This document shows, one piece after another, positions 10,812-22,174 of a stretch of 53,762 nucleotides of DNA. The notes under the pieces are model-generated. The model did not search any database and was not told where the DNA came from. It was given only the letters and a program-made list of their open reading frames with translations. The stretch is from Gracilariopsis chorda (taxonomy: Eukaryota; Rhodophyta; Florideophyceae; Gracilariales; Gracilariaceae): positions 1 through 53,762 of the forward strand of contig NBIV01000356.1 of the NCBI GenBank assembly GCA_003194525.1, given 5' to 3'. Each line of letters starts with the position of its first letter. The stretch's first letter is position 1. Position numbers and translations under genes: made by a program.

Positions 10812-11605
10812 TGGTACTTGATCGTTTTCCCGATATTATTGGTTGTGTAGTGTGTATATGAACTACGCCCCACAATGGTGGATATGGACACGTGAGACAC
10901 GGTTTTGGGTCACTTGGCGGTTGGCCATAGTAGTGGATGTTGCCACGCAATGTGGAGTATTTTAGTTAATATTATTTATTATTTTCACACCCATTTCTGG
11001 GAAGCTAGTACTTAGTGCGACGGCGCACTGCCGTCGCACCAGTAAACCTCCCCCAACAAGGGACCCCAACCTGGGGAATTGGCTCTAGTTGTTGCCGCTT
11101 GTGCGCGTACTCTACTCCTCCTTGGAGGGAAACGCCGTAAACCACGGGACATCTAACCCCTTGCACATCTAAAGGGACCCATCACTGGGAGTATAATTGT
11201 TCCAATTGCATTGGTGTTTCGCCCTTTATAGGGATATTGTTACCGGCATCGCCGTTCGTCCCCGCCGCTCTCGCGACTCACTTCGCCCTCTTTTCCTCCT
11301 CTTCGCCCTTCCTTTTTCCCCTTTTTAGGGTAGCACCTCCCGCTATCCGCGGCCCTCGTGTGCGCATCCGCTCACACACCTCCACTTACGTGGAAACATA
11401 CCTCTACTGAGGATCACACCCCGCTCATGCGGATACCGATTCTTCGCCTTCACTTCCCTGCGCAAGTCGCGACAGGTGTCCCTGGTCTTACGAACCGGCT
11501 TCGCCGTGACACCTCTGGGAGGGCTCTACCCAACTGGGTTCACCTCGTGAGAGGAAGATCCCCGACGTCTTTCGGTGTTTTTTCCCTTTAGGGCATTGCA
11601 CCACA
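10812..11605 (+). repeat. Right (3') LTR of element A
   Basis: Starts TGGTACTTG and ends TTGCACCACA (TG...CA). Aligns throughout with 1-789, with scattered substitutions and single-base indels. The five bases after the LTR are CCAAT, which should be the target-site duplicate; its partner lies outside the window. Confidence 0.92.
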
Positions 11606-11800
11606 CCAATCGACCATCGTACGGTCGTCTGAGAATGACCCGGACACAGCGAGACTGCAGTCCTTGTTCGCTGCTGAACACAATACTGGCCCGTTGTGAC
11701 CATGCAGAGGCTTTCCAACAGCCGTTCTGCTCTTAACGTCCCATGCTCGTATAGACCCATCTGGCGATCCTGAAACTGAGCGAATAACGTCCGCGCTCAT
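11606..11800 (-). pseudogene. WD40-repeat gene fragment abutting the LTR
   Basis: Translation on the minus strand gives about one and a half WD40 repeats: SPDGSIRAWDVKSR, then GKPLHGHNGPV, then SGSFSDDRTMVDW. The frame runs into the LTR at 11605, so the retrotransposon interrupted it or was joined to it. The style resembles the WD40 part of the NB-ARC gene at 17443-21865 (ADVIRSVSGSPDG here, ADAIRSVAISGDG there), so it may be a relic of a paralogue. It breaks off at 11800 against a chloride-channel fragment on the other strand. Confidence 0.65.
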
Positions 11801-11801
11801 T

Positions 11802-12080
11802 CAGCTGTTCCTGACGATCTTATCTTTTGGTGCTCGCATCTCCGCCGGTCTGTTCATTCCCTCGCTGACGACCGTCGCGTGCGCAGGCAGAATTGTAGGT
11901 ATGCTGATGAAGCTAGCGACCGAACGATATCCGGACTTCCGATTGTTTGCAGAATGTTCTGCTACTTTTGTTTACGTTTGCCCATCGATCTATGCTTTGG
12001 TTGGAGCACGTTCAACGTTGACTGGCGTTACACAAGTTTCTGTGTCGCTGGTTGTCATCATTTTGCTTTTCTCATTCTGA
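11802..12080 (+). pseudogene. CLC-type chloride channel/transporter fragment
   Basis: An open frame without ATG, 92 codons long, reads as the core of a CLC protein. It has FGARISAGLFIPSL (the family's GxFxP anion-binding motif), a helix with AGRIVGML, then YALVGARSTLTGVTQVSVSLVV, a conserved block before the last membrane helices. CLC proteins move chloride, or exchange chloride and protons, across membranes. The frame stops at TGA 12078-12080. Weak traces of the next block (LTGA, then a hydrophobic stretch) may continue in shifted frames to about 12340. Full-length CLCs have 700-900 residues, so only a fragment is present. Confidence 0.75.
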
Positions 12081-12398
12081 GTCTCCTGTCTTGGCGATTT
12101 TGCAGCACACCTCCTGTCTTGACCGGCGCTGCCATCTGGTTTACCGCCCGTTCGTTTTCCCCACATTTCTCGCCACTGTGCTTCCCTTGTCCGCCGGCAA
12201 TCCTTATCGTTTCTGGTTCTTCTTCTTGCTTTTCGACTTCGGATGCCAGCAACAAAGCTTGATGTCGACGACTTGACTGGAATTTACTCAAGTACCACAT
12301 TGAAACGCACCCATCTCTTGAGCGACACATACCTGCATTGTTGTGATTCACAGATTTGGTTCCCTGAACTTCTCATTTGTACATAACTAACTGGAACC
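12081..12398. other. Interval between CLC and TRRAP fragments
   Basis: T/C-rich sequence with possible frame-shifted continuation of the CLC gene. No independent gene was recognised. Confidence 0.4.
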
Positions 12399-14212
12399 AT
12401 GCTATCGGCGGAGAACTTTGAGACTCCTTCGGCTCGTCTTGTCGACCCCAGTATTTCAACTGAGGCTGGGAGAAAGATGGCGATGGAAATTCGCTTTTCA
12501 ATGGACCTCTTTCACTCCCAGATTATCAATCATTCTTGCATGTATTTCTCCCGGCGTTCAAAACTGCACTTGCTCAGCTCACTAGACCGCAGATTACTGA
12601 CAACCCAACTCACCGAATTCGCGCTCTTATTCTAGAGACCCTGAACGGCTTGCCTCATAATGACATTCTCAAAACGAAGGCTTTAGACGTCCTCTCCCTC
12701 GCTATGGATGTCCTGAAAACTGATAACGAGAACAATGCTGCGCTGGCTATCCACATCGTGTTAGATCTTCATAAAAACTTTAGAAAACCACCTCGACAGT
12801 CAAGTTCAACCATTCCTTGAGTTTGTGCGTCTAATCTATAGCGGATTTGGCAGGACCGTGGAAACCCACCTCAAGTCTCATACGAATGAACCGATGGCGG
12901 GAAAACCGCAGCCCGTTCGTATTGCGCCATCAACTCAGTCGTTCAAGGTCATTATGAAATGCCCCCTCCTAATAATGCTTTTGTTCCAGCTCTATCCACA
13001 GATGGTTCAAAAGAACATTTACGTTCTTCTTCCGCTTATGGTTCAGGCGATTCAGTTCGAGATCCCTGTTCAGATTTTTGCCAAAATTCCGAAGACCACG
13101 TTTAACGAGTTCATAGCTGCTCAGGTTAAAACCGTATCCTTCTTGGCCTACCTTCTGAAACGTTTGCTGATCGGATGAAAACAGACGAATCTTCTGTTTC
13201 GAGGAGCATGGTAAAGTTAATGCAGTCTTGCCCTGGGGGTGCCGTTAGTATCAGAAAAGAGTTATTAGTAGCGACCAGGCATATACTTAGCAGTCCGTAT
13301 CATAGTGGATTCTATGATCAGTTGGATTTGCTTCTTGATGAAAGAGTCCTCGTTGGAACTGGACGAGCGACAACGGACGCATTGAGACCGATTGCGTATT
13401 CCTTTCTGGCCGAACTTGTGCACTGCGTAAGACCTAAGCTTTCTATCCCGCAACTGGAGAAGATTCTATTTTTGTTCTCAACCAATGTCCATGACCCAAA
13501 GTTTAGCTACACTCTGCAAACGAGTTCCGTACGCCTTCTTCTTAATCTCATTGAAGAAATCCTTAAAAAAGAGCACGATACTCTTGCTCAGCGGACTTCA
13601 GCAAGGGCTGGTAAAGATTCTGGAAACGATGGTTTTTAAGTATGTGACACTCGGAGAAGAAGTTCCACGCTTACTTCAAACGGTACAAGATCTGCGCGAG
13701 GAGAGGGATACCATAGAAACTGGGCGGCGTCTTTGTGAAATATCTGTTGGAGATCTTATGAAGGAAGTTTCTGACTTCAAGTCATCGTTGAAGACTCTTA
13801 CACTTTGGCTAAAGACAGTTATATGGTCTGCCATAAATATTCGAGGTCATCGATCGGGGCGTGCGTTGCAGCAGAGCGGGACACCAGGTGGCACATCCAG
13901 CCATGGAGGGCGACAACTCCCTTCGTCTGCGCAGAAGAACGCCCGAGTTCGTATGGGGCTTCTAGAAAGAGAATCTGAAATGGCATCTTCATTGTTATCA
14001 GCGGGACGAATGTGCTTCTGACTTTATGCTCGCAAAGAAAAGGCGAATGAAGGAACAGGTGAGCAGCAGTATCCTCAGAAGAGGACTGAGAGATCTACCC
14101 AGGCAAGAGCTTCCATGCAAGGCGCAGAACATAATTTAATGAATGATATAACACACAACCTAGACCCTTCTATTCTGTGCGCTACCGATGGTTGCGATCA
14201 CAAGAGCGGTTA
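12399..14212 (+). pseudogene. TRRAP/Tra1 N-terminal fragment, frameshifted
   Basis: Starts at ATG 12399 with LSAENFETPSAR and follows the N-terminus of TRRAP/Tra1, the ~3,700-residue PI3K-like scaffold of SAGA and NuA4 that binds activators. Matching blocks are HRIRALILETLNGLP, LKTDNENNAALAIHIVLDLHKNFR, FLEFVRLIYSGFGR, RKELLVATRHIL, ALRPIAYSFLAELVH and FKSSLKTLTLWLKTVIW. The parts lie in different frames, with switches near 12517, 12790, 13157 and 13580. Only ~600 of the expected residues are present and the FAT/kinase end is missing. The remnant fades out near 14212, where TAA closes the last matching frame. Confidence 0.82.
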
Positions 14213-14265
14213 AGGTTGTATTCGAACTCTTCGGTATCAAATGAGATTCTGTTCACATTCAAATT

Positions 14266-14430
14266 TATAGGGGTGCGCTTCATCGTCACCTCGATGGAAG
14301 CGTACGACGAGTATTCGAAGGTTGGGGCAAAGAATCTTCACCAGTCGCTCCTCGACGAGGTAGTGCCTCAGAGGCGAGTACTCTCTGGGGCGTCGCACAA
14401 CGTTTGAGAACAGCGATGTCCGAAGAAAGT
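14266..14430 (+). pseudogene. Possible adenosine-deaminase-like N-terminal scrap
   Basis: One forward frame contains GALHRHLDGSVRR, matching the metal-binding HxHLDGS signature at the start of adenosine/AMP deaminases. No later motif of the family follows, because the sequence next enters the antisense of the cyclotransferase gene. The call rests on a single short motif. Confidence 0.3.
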
Positions 14431-15194
14431 GAGACGATTCCGACTACGTTGCTGTTCTGCCAGGAATTCCATTCCCCAGCCACAGGAAGGTTTTCTAAGC
14501 GATCGATATATTCCTGTGGAACTTTTTCTTCTTTCGCTCCTGATACCAACCAACTCATGTAACTTCTTGAAGGCAAAATGTAAACTTCTAAGTTTCGGGG
14601 TACTTTCTTATGTGGGGCAGTCACCAATGTATTCACAAGTTTTTTTGTGCTCTCCCCTTGAGACGATGATGGAAAACTCTCCACAAAAATCTGTACTACA
14701 AAGTAAGAACTCAGTTGTCTTGGACTTGTCACGCATTCACTTCGCATTAAACTTTCCCAGGCAGCGATTGTGGGTATTCCATATACAACTCCGTACACTT
14801 TGTCTCCTTCACTAGGTCGTATTGAAGCAAAATATGGGTCCGCGAGAGGGCAACCACGATGATGGAAGCACAGTTGCCAGTCTTTAAGGACGCCAGTCCA
14901 CGCGCTCGTAAACTCAATAGTTGGTGGATCAGTTGCGGTATTGCAACCCAAATCACCCCGTCTTTCCATTTTCTTACGAGACATGTTGGACCCATATCCA
15001 AAATACAAGAGCGTTTCTTGACAATGTTCCGAACTCTTTAACTGACACCGAAGCGAAGGCAAACTATCCGGGCTTACTGACAGAGAAAGATGCAGCTGGA
15101 ATGTGAGCAAACGAATCCTAATGTCGCATGAGATGGTTAAAGCACCTTCCGCGCATAACTCAAAAGTGCTAGCTTGCACCGGTTCTGTCTTCAT
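14286..15194 (-). CDS. Gamma-glutamylcyclotransferase-like protein
   Basis: A 302-codon frame with the GGCT fold signature YFGYGSN at residues 64-70. Then come FASIRPSEGDKVYGVVYGI (122-140), a Glu at 153 in the position of the catalytic acid (SLMRSECV), and the C-terminal ILPSRSYMSWLVSGAKEEKVPQEYIDRLE block, all typical of GGCT-like proteins. Such enzymes release 5-oxoproline from gamma-glutamyl peptides, or act on related amines. The family core ends near residue 240. The ~60 residues before YFGYGSN and the last ~60 look unrelated and may be untranslated or readthrough sequence. The core frame is intact, which is unusual in this window. Confidence 0.75.
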   Translation of the reverse strand: MKTEPVQASTFELCAEGALTISCDIRIRLLTFQLHLSLSVSPDSLPSLRCQLKSSEHCQETLLYFGYGSNMSRKKMERRGDLGCNTATDPPTIEFTSAWTGVLKDWQLCFHHRGCPLADPYFASIRPSEGDKVYGVVYGIPTIAAWESLMRSECVTSPRQLSSYFVVQIFVESFPSSSQGESTKKLVNTLVTAPHKKVPRNLEVYILPSRSYMSWLVSGAKEEKVPQEYIDRLENLPVAGEWNSWQNSNVVGIVSLSSDIAVLKRCATPQRVLASEALPRRGATGEDSLPQPSNTRRTLPSR

Positions 15195-16549
15195 CAGTAA
15201 GCATCATCGAAACTAAAGAAACTGCCACCGTGACTGAAGACCGATGGTAAGGATATACGGATACACCCGCCTTCATTCAGCCATAAATCCAGGAACTCTC
15301 TCCTCGTACCTTTTGGTAGACTGAATTTGGGGGTATTCGCACTGACAAACAGACTCGAGACCCTTTTAACCATCGACTTCAGAATTTGAGACCACTCGGT
15401 ACAGAAGTGTCCGGCCAGACCCTAATGAGCGCGTGTCCAGCGATATTACTCGTGAGCTCCCACATCAGTAGAACACGATCCGCTCGCTTTCTTTTTTCGT
15501 TTGTGACATTTCCGTCAAAGCGGATCCGTTCACTTTCTTGGCCTCTGTTGGAGATTCATCTGCATTCTCTCTTATTTCGGTCCGATCATCAGAGAGTAGA
15601 TAGAAGACAGGCACACCGCATGAAGGCAAAATGCACTTGTCGAACGCACGTATACATACATATATCTTCATTGCGGGTGATAAGGCCCGTGAATATGGAA
15701 TTCAGGTAGCAGAAGTGACGGGAAAGTGATCATGAATGCACAGAGTCCTTGCGGTCTAGGTGTGATGGTAGGGGCTCCCGAACACGCTATTACTACTCGT
15801 AACGGAGGATGCTCGCAAAGCACCCCAACAACAGTTTCGCTCTGCACCGAAATTTCCGTGTTCCGCTCACTAGTCTACTCTGCTGTATGAAAGATGCTCT
15901 CAATGATGCACTCCACAAAACCCTCTCTCCTTCTGTACGTCTCCCTGTCTCTCTCTCTTTTTGTGGACTTCAATCTTCTATTTCCTACAAAAAAGGTTGT
16001 TCTCCACCGAAAGTTTTCTTTCCGCTAGAAGACCAAACACTTTTGTGGCCAGTGCCGTATCAGTTCCCTGGGCGAGTTTTGCGATGTTCTGTTTGAGTTG
16101 GTATTTCGTACCGTAATGTCTTTGTAGGTCAGACGAAGCCCTCCTACCAACGAATGCAACAATGCATTTATTGAACAGAAAATGTCTGAAGCCAAGCCAT
16201 TACGTTCACTGAAGTTAGAACACTGTTCTTCCAAGTTAGAAGCCCATCTTTAAGCCACCGTCCACGCGCTCGGCCCGATAAAAAAGAACACACGCAATGC
16301 CGAACCCGACTTGCACCTCAACTCCAAAGCACTGCCAGCTCTTCAGCTCCTCCACATGCGGTACGCCGTCCCCGTCGCCTTCACAAGCACCCCAACTTGG
16401 ATAATCCATCACTAGCTCCACAACGCGAAACAGATTACGTCGTAATTACGCAAATGTATCGTTCAGCGTTATCTCCTCCTGGCACTTCTTCGGAATAGAG
16501 GTTTTGGACTGGACAAACGATTCTTTTTCTTTCATTCATTAGCGAAAGT
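15195..16549. other. No recognisable gene
   Basis: Several frames of 60-110 codons are open on both strands, but none shows a family motif or convincing composition. A minus-strand frame at 16236-16421 shares the short run HVEEL with the kinase-like gene at 25403-26824; this is too little to call a relative. Confidence 0.5.
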
Positions 16550-17090
16550 GCTCATAGAAGCACGATAAAACACGCGTTTCATCATGGTTCCCTTGCCTGT
16601 GATCAATCCTGCTCGACTGATGCAATGGTAGTGTCTCCGGCAATCGGACCCAGTTCTGCCCGGCCCAAGCAGTGTTATTACCGGACAGTTCTATTCGATA
16701 GGTCGATCCGTGAAATAGAATATCAGAACCAACAATGCTCTTGTACATACCCCAACAGCCAGCCCCAGCATCAAAGTTGGAGTGAAAATAGTGAGAAGTA
16801 AGAGCAAGGATCTGAAGAGTCAATCCCAAGCTCAACGACGGGCTAAAGTCCAGTTAGCATACTGCATGGACGGAATCTCAGCGAGCAATGCAACTATGCC
16901 TTCCATGATCTTTTTTGATGCGCGTTGGCGTCTCTGTGTCTGTCAACTGCTTACGTAGCCTTCGGCGACGGGGTCATGTTGTCCGAGACGGGACCGGCGT
17001 GAGAGAGGATGGAAGAGCTGTTAAAGACCGCTCGGGCTATTGGGCTGTCGGGAATCGATTCAGCGGAAGGGGAGGTGACAGTGGGCGTGG
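16550..17090 (+). repeat. Duplicated module, copy 1 (upstream of the NB-ARC gene)
   Basis: Aligns by eye with 22175-22771. Shared blocks include ATAGAAGCACGA, CTGTGATCAATCCTG, TTGGCGT followed by TCTGTGT, GTCAACTGCTTAC and GACTGCTCGGGCT (here ACCGCTCGGGCT), with roughly three quarters of bases the same and several indels. At its 3' end a forward frame reads KTARAIGL...VTVGVAGA, close to KTARAVGL...VAVGVIP in copy 2. This could be the first coding segment of an NB-ARC family gene. Function unknown. Confidence 0.7.
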
Positions 17091-17442
17091 CGGGCGCAGG
17101 CTGCGTTTATGTTATCAAATGAAGTTTTGGCGCCATGCGGCAGATTTCAAAGAAGTGCGCCTGGAGATCGAATTCGGGTCACGAGCCGCTCGACGTTGCC
17201 ACGTCATTGCCGGTGATCTCTCTGAAGTCTCTCTCTCTCGGCATCTTCACCGTCTGTCTTCGTCCATTCACACAGACGCTGCCATTGTTGTCATTGAGCA
17301 CCGCAGTCTTGCGCGGGTCAGCTCAACAGAGTAGCACAGGCTGCTCCAGCAATGTATTTTGCAATACTGGTGTGCAAGAGAGACATATCATCAAATATTG
17401 AAGGTAAAAACGATGTAGACTCGAAGCGAAGGACGGACAGCT
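17091..17442 (+). other. Interval between module copy 1 and the NB-ARC gene
   Basis: Forward frames remain open here for 80-130 codons without a recognisable domain. The interval may hold the damaged N-terminal part of the NB-ARC gene. Confidence 0.35.
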
Positions 17443-20400
17443 GTGAGGGATAAACCTTGGTACGGACCAAAGCAAATGCATTACATCCGGACAAATCCCA
17501 TTGATACTCAGCAACCATCGCCTGTGCCATCTAAGCGCTTCGAAATGGCTGAAGGTATCCGAGCTGCTACTGCTGCAACTAGCTCTGGAGTCTCCATCCT
17601 TAAAATCCTTGAGGAAACGGCGCGAGGTCACTACGAGCGAAAGGATTTAGTCAGTGACAATGTCGAGAAACTCGTGCTTGTGCAGGAGCTACTCATGATC
17701 TCACTGAAAGCAAGTGCACGCCTCATAGCAGATCAGAGGGTGGAAAGCGTACCTCTCAAGGCTTGGAAGTTGGGGATGGAGACATTGGATAGAAAATTGT
17801 GAGATTGGTCCGAGAATATCCGTGAGGCAGCGCTTACACATAGAGTTCGTCGAATGAAAGACATTCTAAGTGAAGCCGAGAGCGAGGTGAAAGAGTTTCT
17901 CCTTCTTCTTTGGGATGTTGAGAAAGAACGAATTTCTGAACATGGGATGTTGAGAAAGAACAAATCTCTGAACAAACGAAGCACTGCGATGACAAGTCTA
18001 ATTACGTTTTCAGAAATAGCGGCTATGTTCTTGAGAACCCACCACGACTGACTTTGAACTACGAAAGTAGAGACACCGCTGAGGGCAGGCTAATGGCAGC
18101 TATAATGCATTCGTCAGAGAGGTTTATTGCTGTGATTGCCTCAGGGCGTGGAGGAGTTAGGAAAACGTGTCCTTTGCGTGGTCTTCGTTCTAACGTGGAA
18201 ATACGGCTGAGGTTTCCAGATGGCGTCGTTTTTCTTTCACTAGGACCAGACGCCGACATAGAAACTCTAATCCATGTAGTTTCGAAGATTGTGAAGAATA
18301 CAGGAGACCACAAACCTGGCAAGAAGATTCACTCAGCTCCACACTTGCAGGAAGCGGTTGAACTAGCTAGGGTCTGGTTCAGAGCTCGCAGATGCCTTTT
18401 CCTTGTCGACGACCTGTGGGACGCAAATGGCATTGATGGAAATGTGCTTTACATCTTGTCGGAAATTATGGATGATGGCAGTCGCCTTGTATTCAGTACA
18501 AGAGATGATGTTCTCGCCAAAGAAGCAGAAACAAATATTCCATTTGAAGCGAAAGAGCCACGGGGAAGGGAGGCGCGACAAGTTCTCCAAGCTGGACTGG
18601 AAGAAACCGTCATCTTGGACAAAAAAAGTGAAGACGCCCTTAATGATATACTACGGGTTTGCGGTGGCGTCCTTCTTCGTCTAGGAGCCGCAGCTGCAGG
18701 TGTTCGTGAATATACACGGCTTGTCACTGGGCCCCACGAAGATGCACTTTCAAGGTATAACAACGATCTGAAGAACTCTCAGACGTCGTTAGTTCGACAA
18801 GAAGTATTGCAGTATGGACCAGTGAGAAACGTCGTTGACGCTTCGCTTCATGTGTTGCAGAAACGATGGGATCACGAGCAGCACGAATGGTGTGCGATGT
18901 CCATCCGAGAGATGCACCTCTCTCTTTGCATTCTTAAGAAGCAGCAGGTGGCACCGCTTTTGATGCTGCAACGGTTGTGGGATATAAAGAAAGCTGATAC
19001 AAACAGAGTTGTGGAGGTGATGAAAACTTTGAACGACGTTGGCGTCGTCGAACTACAGTACCGAAGTGATTTGGAAAAGAACTTTCCACAGCTTAAAGTG
19101 CATGATGATATCCTGGATATTCTTGTGTGTGACGCTGATGATAGTGGAAGCCGACATTTACATATTTGGCGATTACTTGGAAATTATTGTCCCTTAGAAC
19201 TGAATGAGGAAAACGTTGAAGAAGAGGTTGAAGAAAAGTCTGCTCAGAACAACATTCAGAAACGTTCAAAGTTGGGATGGTTATGCTGCTAGAGGTCTAC
19301 AAGGACAGAGGAGAACGAATCAACAGACACCGGCAGTGGTAAAGCTTGTGACAAGCCCGGCGAAAGAGACTGGTGTAGGGTGCATGATGACGGGTATCTG
19401 TTGGAAAACATGTGCAGGTTACTGAAAGAACTGAACGAAATGGGTCAAGTGATCCGTCTGCTCTTCACGCCGCAGTGGATTGTAAGGCGTCTGAGAGCTT
19501 ACGGGATTTTCGCAGTAGAGAGCGACATTGCGATCGGCATCGAAGCTCTGCATGCCATGCACGTGGACAGAGTTGAAGACGTGAAAACCAGCCTGAGGAT
19601 TGTTGCGGAAGCAGCTCGATTGAGTGTGCACGCAGTGACTCGAAACCCGCACGAGGCTTACTTTCAGCTATATGGCCGTCTGGTAAGTTATGCATCGAAG
19701 TGCGAAGTCACGAAAAAGTTTGTGGATGAATTGGAGATTGTTGCCGAGAAGCCATGGGCAAAGCCAAGTGTAGGATTCCTGACAGCTGCTGGAGAGGCCA
19801 CAAGAGACGGTTTTCGATTAGATGGCCGTGCTACTGCCATGGCGATATCGGACAGCGAACTAGTGGTTGGTAACATGAAGAATGATGAAGCAAAAATTAC
19901 TGTTTATGACAGGAAGTTCGGTAGTCTAAGAACAATATCCTGTGGTTCAAATAACCAGTTGTTATCTATGACCAATGATGGAACACTTGTAGCCGTCGTC
20001 GATCAGGACGGCAACGTGAGTGCTTTTGAATCAAAAAGCGGCAAGCAGATATGCCATCTCCGAAGTCAGAGAAGCTACCGAGCAGTGAGTGTCTCTTTAA
20101 GTGATAATGGGAAATGGGTGGCATGCGTGACTGACAGAGGTATTGGATACCTATGGGATACTGCGAACAAGAACGAGGGATTTGAAGAAGATATCGTTCA
20201 AGAGAATATAGAGAGTTTGGAAACGTTCTATATTGCTGTCCGAGAAGGATGTCAGTATCCGCTCTCAGGATATCCTGACCGTCTGTCTTTTGTCCTAGTC
20301 AACTCAGCTTCCAATAGGTTTGTTACTTCGTTTTCCTCAAATGCATATTTCGTGATTTCAAGGTTGGTGCCATTGCAAGTGAGCGCGAGGCTTCAAAATG

Positions 20401-21865
20401 AACTCGATAACGTCAGCTGTATGGCTATGAGCCCAAGCGGAAAATGGATTGCGGTCGATTCTTGGGATGGATATACACGTTTATGGGATGCAGATGCTGG
20501 CAAAGAAGAGGCGTTGGAGGGGTCAGATTCCTACTTCCTTCAATGTATTGCCGTGTCTGATAACACTACGATCATTGGAGGTCTCTCCTGTGGCAAGATT
20601 TTTATCTGGAACCTTGATATCACCAACCATGTGCGCAGCGAAGTCTCTGTGAGACATGGAGCTGATGCAATAAGGTCTGTTGCGATTAGTGGCGACGGGT
20701 GCTTGGAATGATCTCATTCAGCAGATGGAACTGTTCGATATGGGATACGAGTCGAGAATTCTCTGATTTAGGCGATACCGGAGAGCATGTGAGGAGCGAG
20801 GGTTCCAAGTCTGAGGTTGTTGCGCAAAACTGGCTTGACACAGAATGCATCTCAGCAGATGAAAGATTGATTGTCAGAGGACTGACAGACAACGTGGATC
20901 GCACTGAGGGAAACATTCAGCTTTGGGACACAGAACGAGGTGAAATGATACACCAAGATCGGCGTAGTACTACATGGATAGGACCAGTACACTGTGTGGC
21001 GTTGAGTGATGATAGTACACGCGTTGCATATATGGGGTATCACTTGGGCGTGTTAGAAGCGCAAAAGGGGACTGTGGTCGGCGCAGAGCTAACTATAGAA
21101 GGTGCTAAGGCGTGCGTTGCGTTAAGTGGGGACGGCAAGCGAGTGGCGTCTGGATTTCATGACTGCAAAGTTCGCGTGTGGGATGCCGAGAACGGCGAGC
21201 CGATATGTGAAGGGTTGGAAGGGCATTATGAAAACGTGGAGTGTGTGACCCTAAGCAACAACGGCGATCGCGTGGTATCGGCGGGAGCCGACAAAACACT
21301 GCGTGTATGGGACGTGCGAAACGGTCGTACCTTGGCTGTGTTGCAAATTCAAACAAATTTGCAGAGATTGGCCATCGATGCGCACTTCACGCGTGTGGTG
21401 TGGGCCTACATGCCTGGAAGCCAAGAAGAAGTTTCAGTGCGAGTCTGGGACGTACTCTCAGACAGCGAAGTATCAACCGAGGGGCTCTGTTTCGGCAGAT
21501 GCAATGTTGCTCTGGCGCTGAGCCCAGATGGGACTCGATTACTCGTAGCTGAGTCCCCTTTGACCTGTCCAAATGGCCATTGTTCTTTCCCTATATCATC
21601 TGTAGGCGACCGTGGATATTTGGTTGACATAAATAACAGTCGTGTACTGATGACGCCGGAACACCATGAATGGGATGAAACAGTGTCCTCTGAAGCGCGA
21701 TTTCGTCGTGTCGAGGCCGTCAGAGGAAGACGGCAAGCTGGAATACTTCACAGAGGTGATCGCCTTGCGCTGGCCACGCCAGATGCTGGTACGGTGCAAA
21801 CGTGCAAGGGTGGATTTTGGAGAGTGTCAGGTACTGGAGTCCACTTCTGGACGGTGCAGCGCTGA
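17443..21865 (+). pseudogene. NB-ARC-WD40 (NLR/APAF-1-like) gene, broken
   Basis: A helical N-terminal region (17443-18051) leads into an NB-ARC nucleotide switch from 18054, with P-loop GRGGVRKT, Walker B LFLVDDLWD, a GSRLVFSTRDD sensor and a CGG-LLRLG block in place of GLPL. Two stretches of WD40 repeats follow (from about 19780 and 20690 to 21865), with units such as SGDGKRVASGFHDCKVRVWDAE and SAGADKTLRVWDV. NB-ARC-WD40 proteins act as stress or pathogen sensors that oligomerise on ATP exchange. Lesions are TGA 17800-17802, a frame change near 18045, one near 19290, and TGA 20709-20711 with a further shift near 20740. The P-loop Arg before Lys replaces the usual Gly. Neighbouring duplicated modules suggest a small tandem family. 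Confidence 0.82.
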
Positions 21866-22174
21866 GCGGGATCTCGGATTGGTGGCAGGCCGCCACTGGC
21901 GGCGCTGACGCGCTTGGCTTCCGACTACGCGATCATCACGCATTCCTCATGAAGATAGGTTCCTGCATATACGATGCAGTGCACAAATAGCTGTACTGTG
22001 ATTCTGTTCGAAGCGAGTGGGATCTTGAGGACGTGGAAAAAGGTCTCGTGGACTGTTAACTTAACCGCATTTGCTGTTATGCAGGAAGAGCTCGCGTTGC
22101 AGGTCGTAGTTTCTTCGAGGATAGATACACATTGCGTATTACACAACTGCATCCATCTGTTGCCAATCAAAAGA
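21866..22174. other. Interval after the NB-ARC gene
   Basis: About 300 bases in which no coding feature was recognised. Confidence 0.5.

Larger units (their letters stand above)
1..11605 (+). mobile_element. Element A: Ty3/gypsy chromovirus LTR retrotransposon, nearly complete
   Basis: The element has direct LTRs at 1-789 and 10812-11605, a primer binding site just inside the left LTR, gag, a pol with the order protease, reverse transcriptase, RNase H, integrase, and a terminal chromodomain. That order defines Ty3/gypsy chromoviruses. The window starts two bases inside the left LTR: the right copy begins TGGTACTTG, the left begins GTACTTG. The upstream target-site duplicate is therefore not visible. 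The LTRs differ at roughly 25-30 positions by eye (about 3%), which indicates an old insertion. Gag and pol carry many frameshifts and stops. An intact ORF lies on the opposite strand between pol and the right LTR. A 3' fragment of a second copy ends the chromosome at 50968-53104. Confidence 0.93.

Noticed and set aside
16236..16421. Fragment of the APH-family gene (shared HVEEL and nearby bases)
   Set aside because: Only about two dozen bases match; no other part of the gene aligns.
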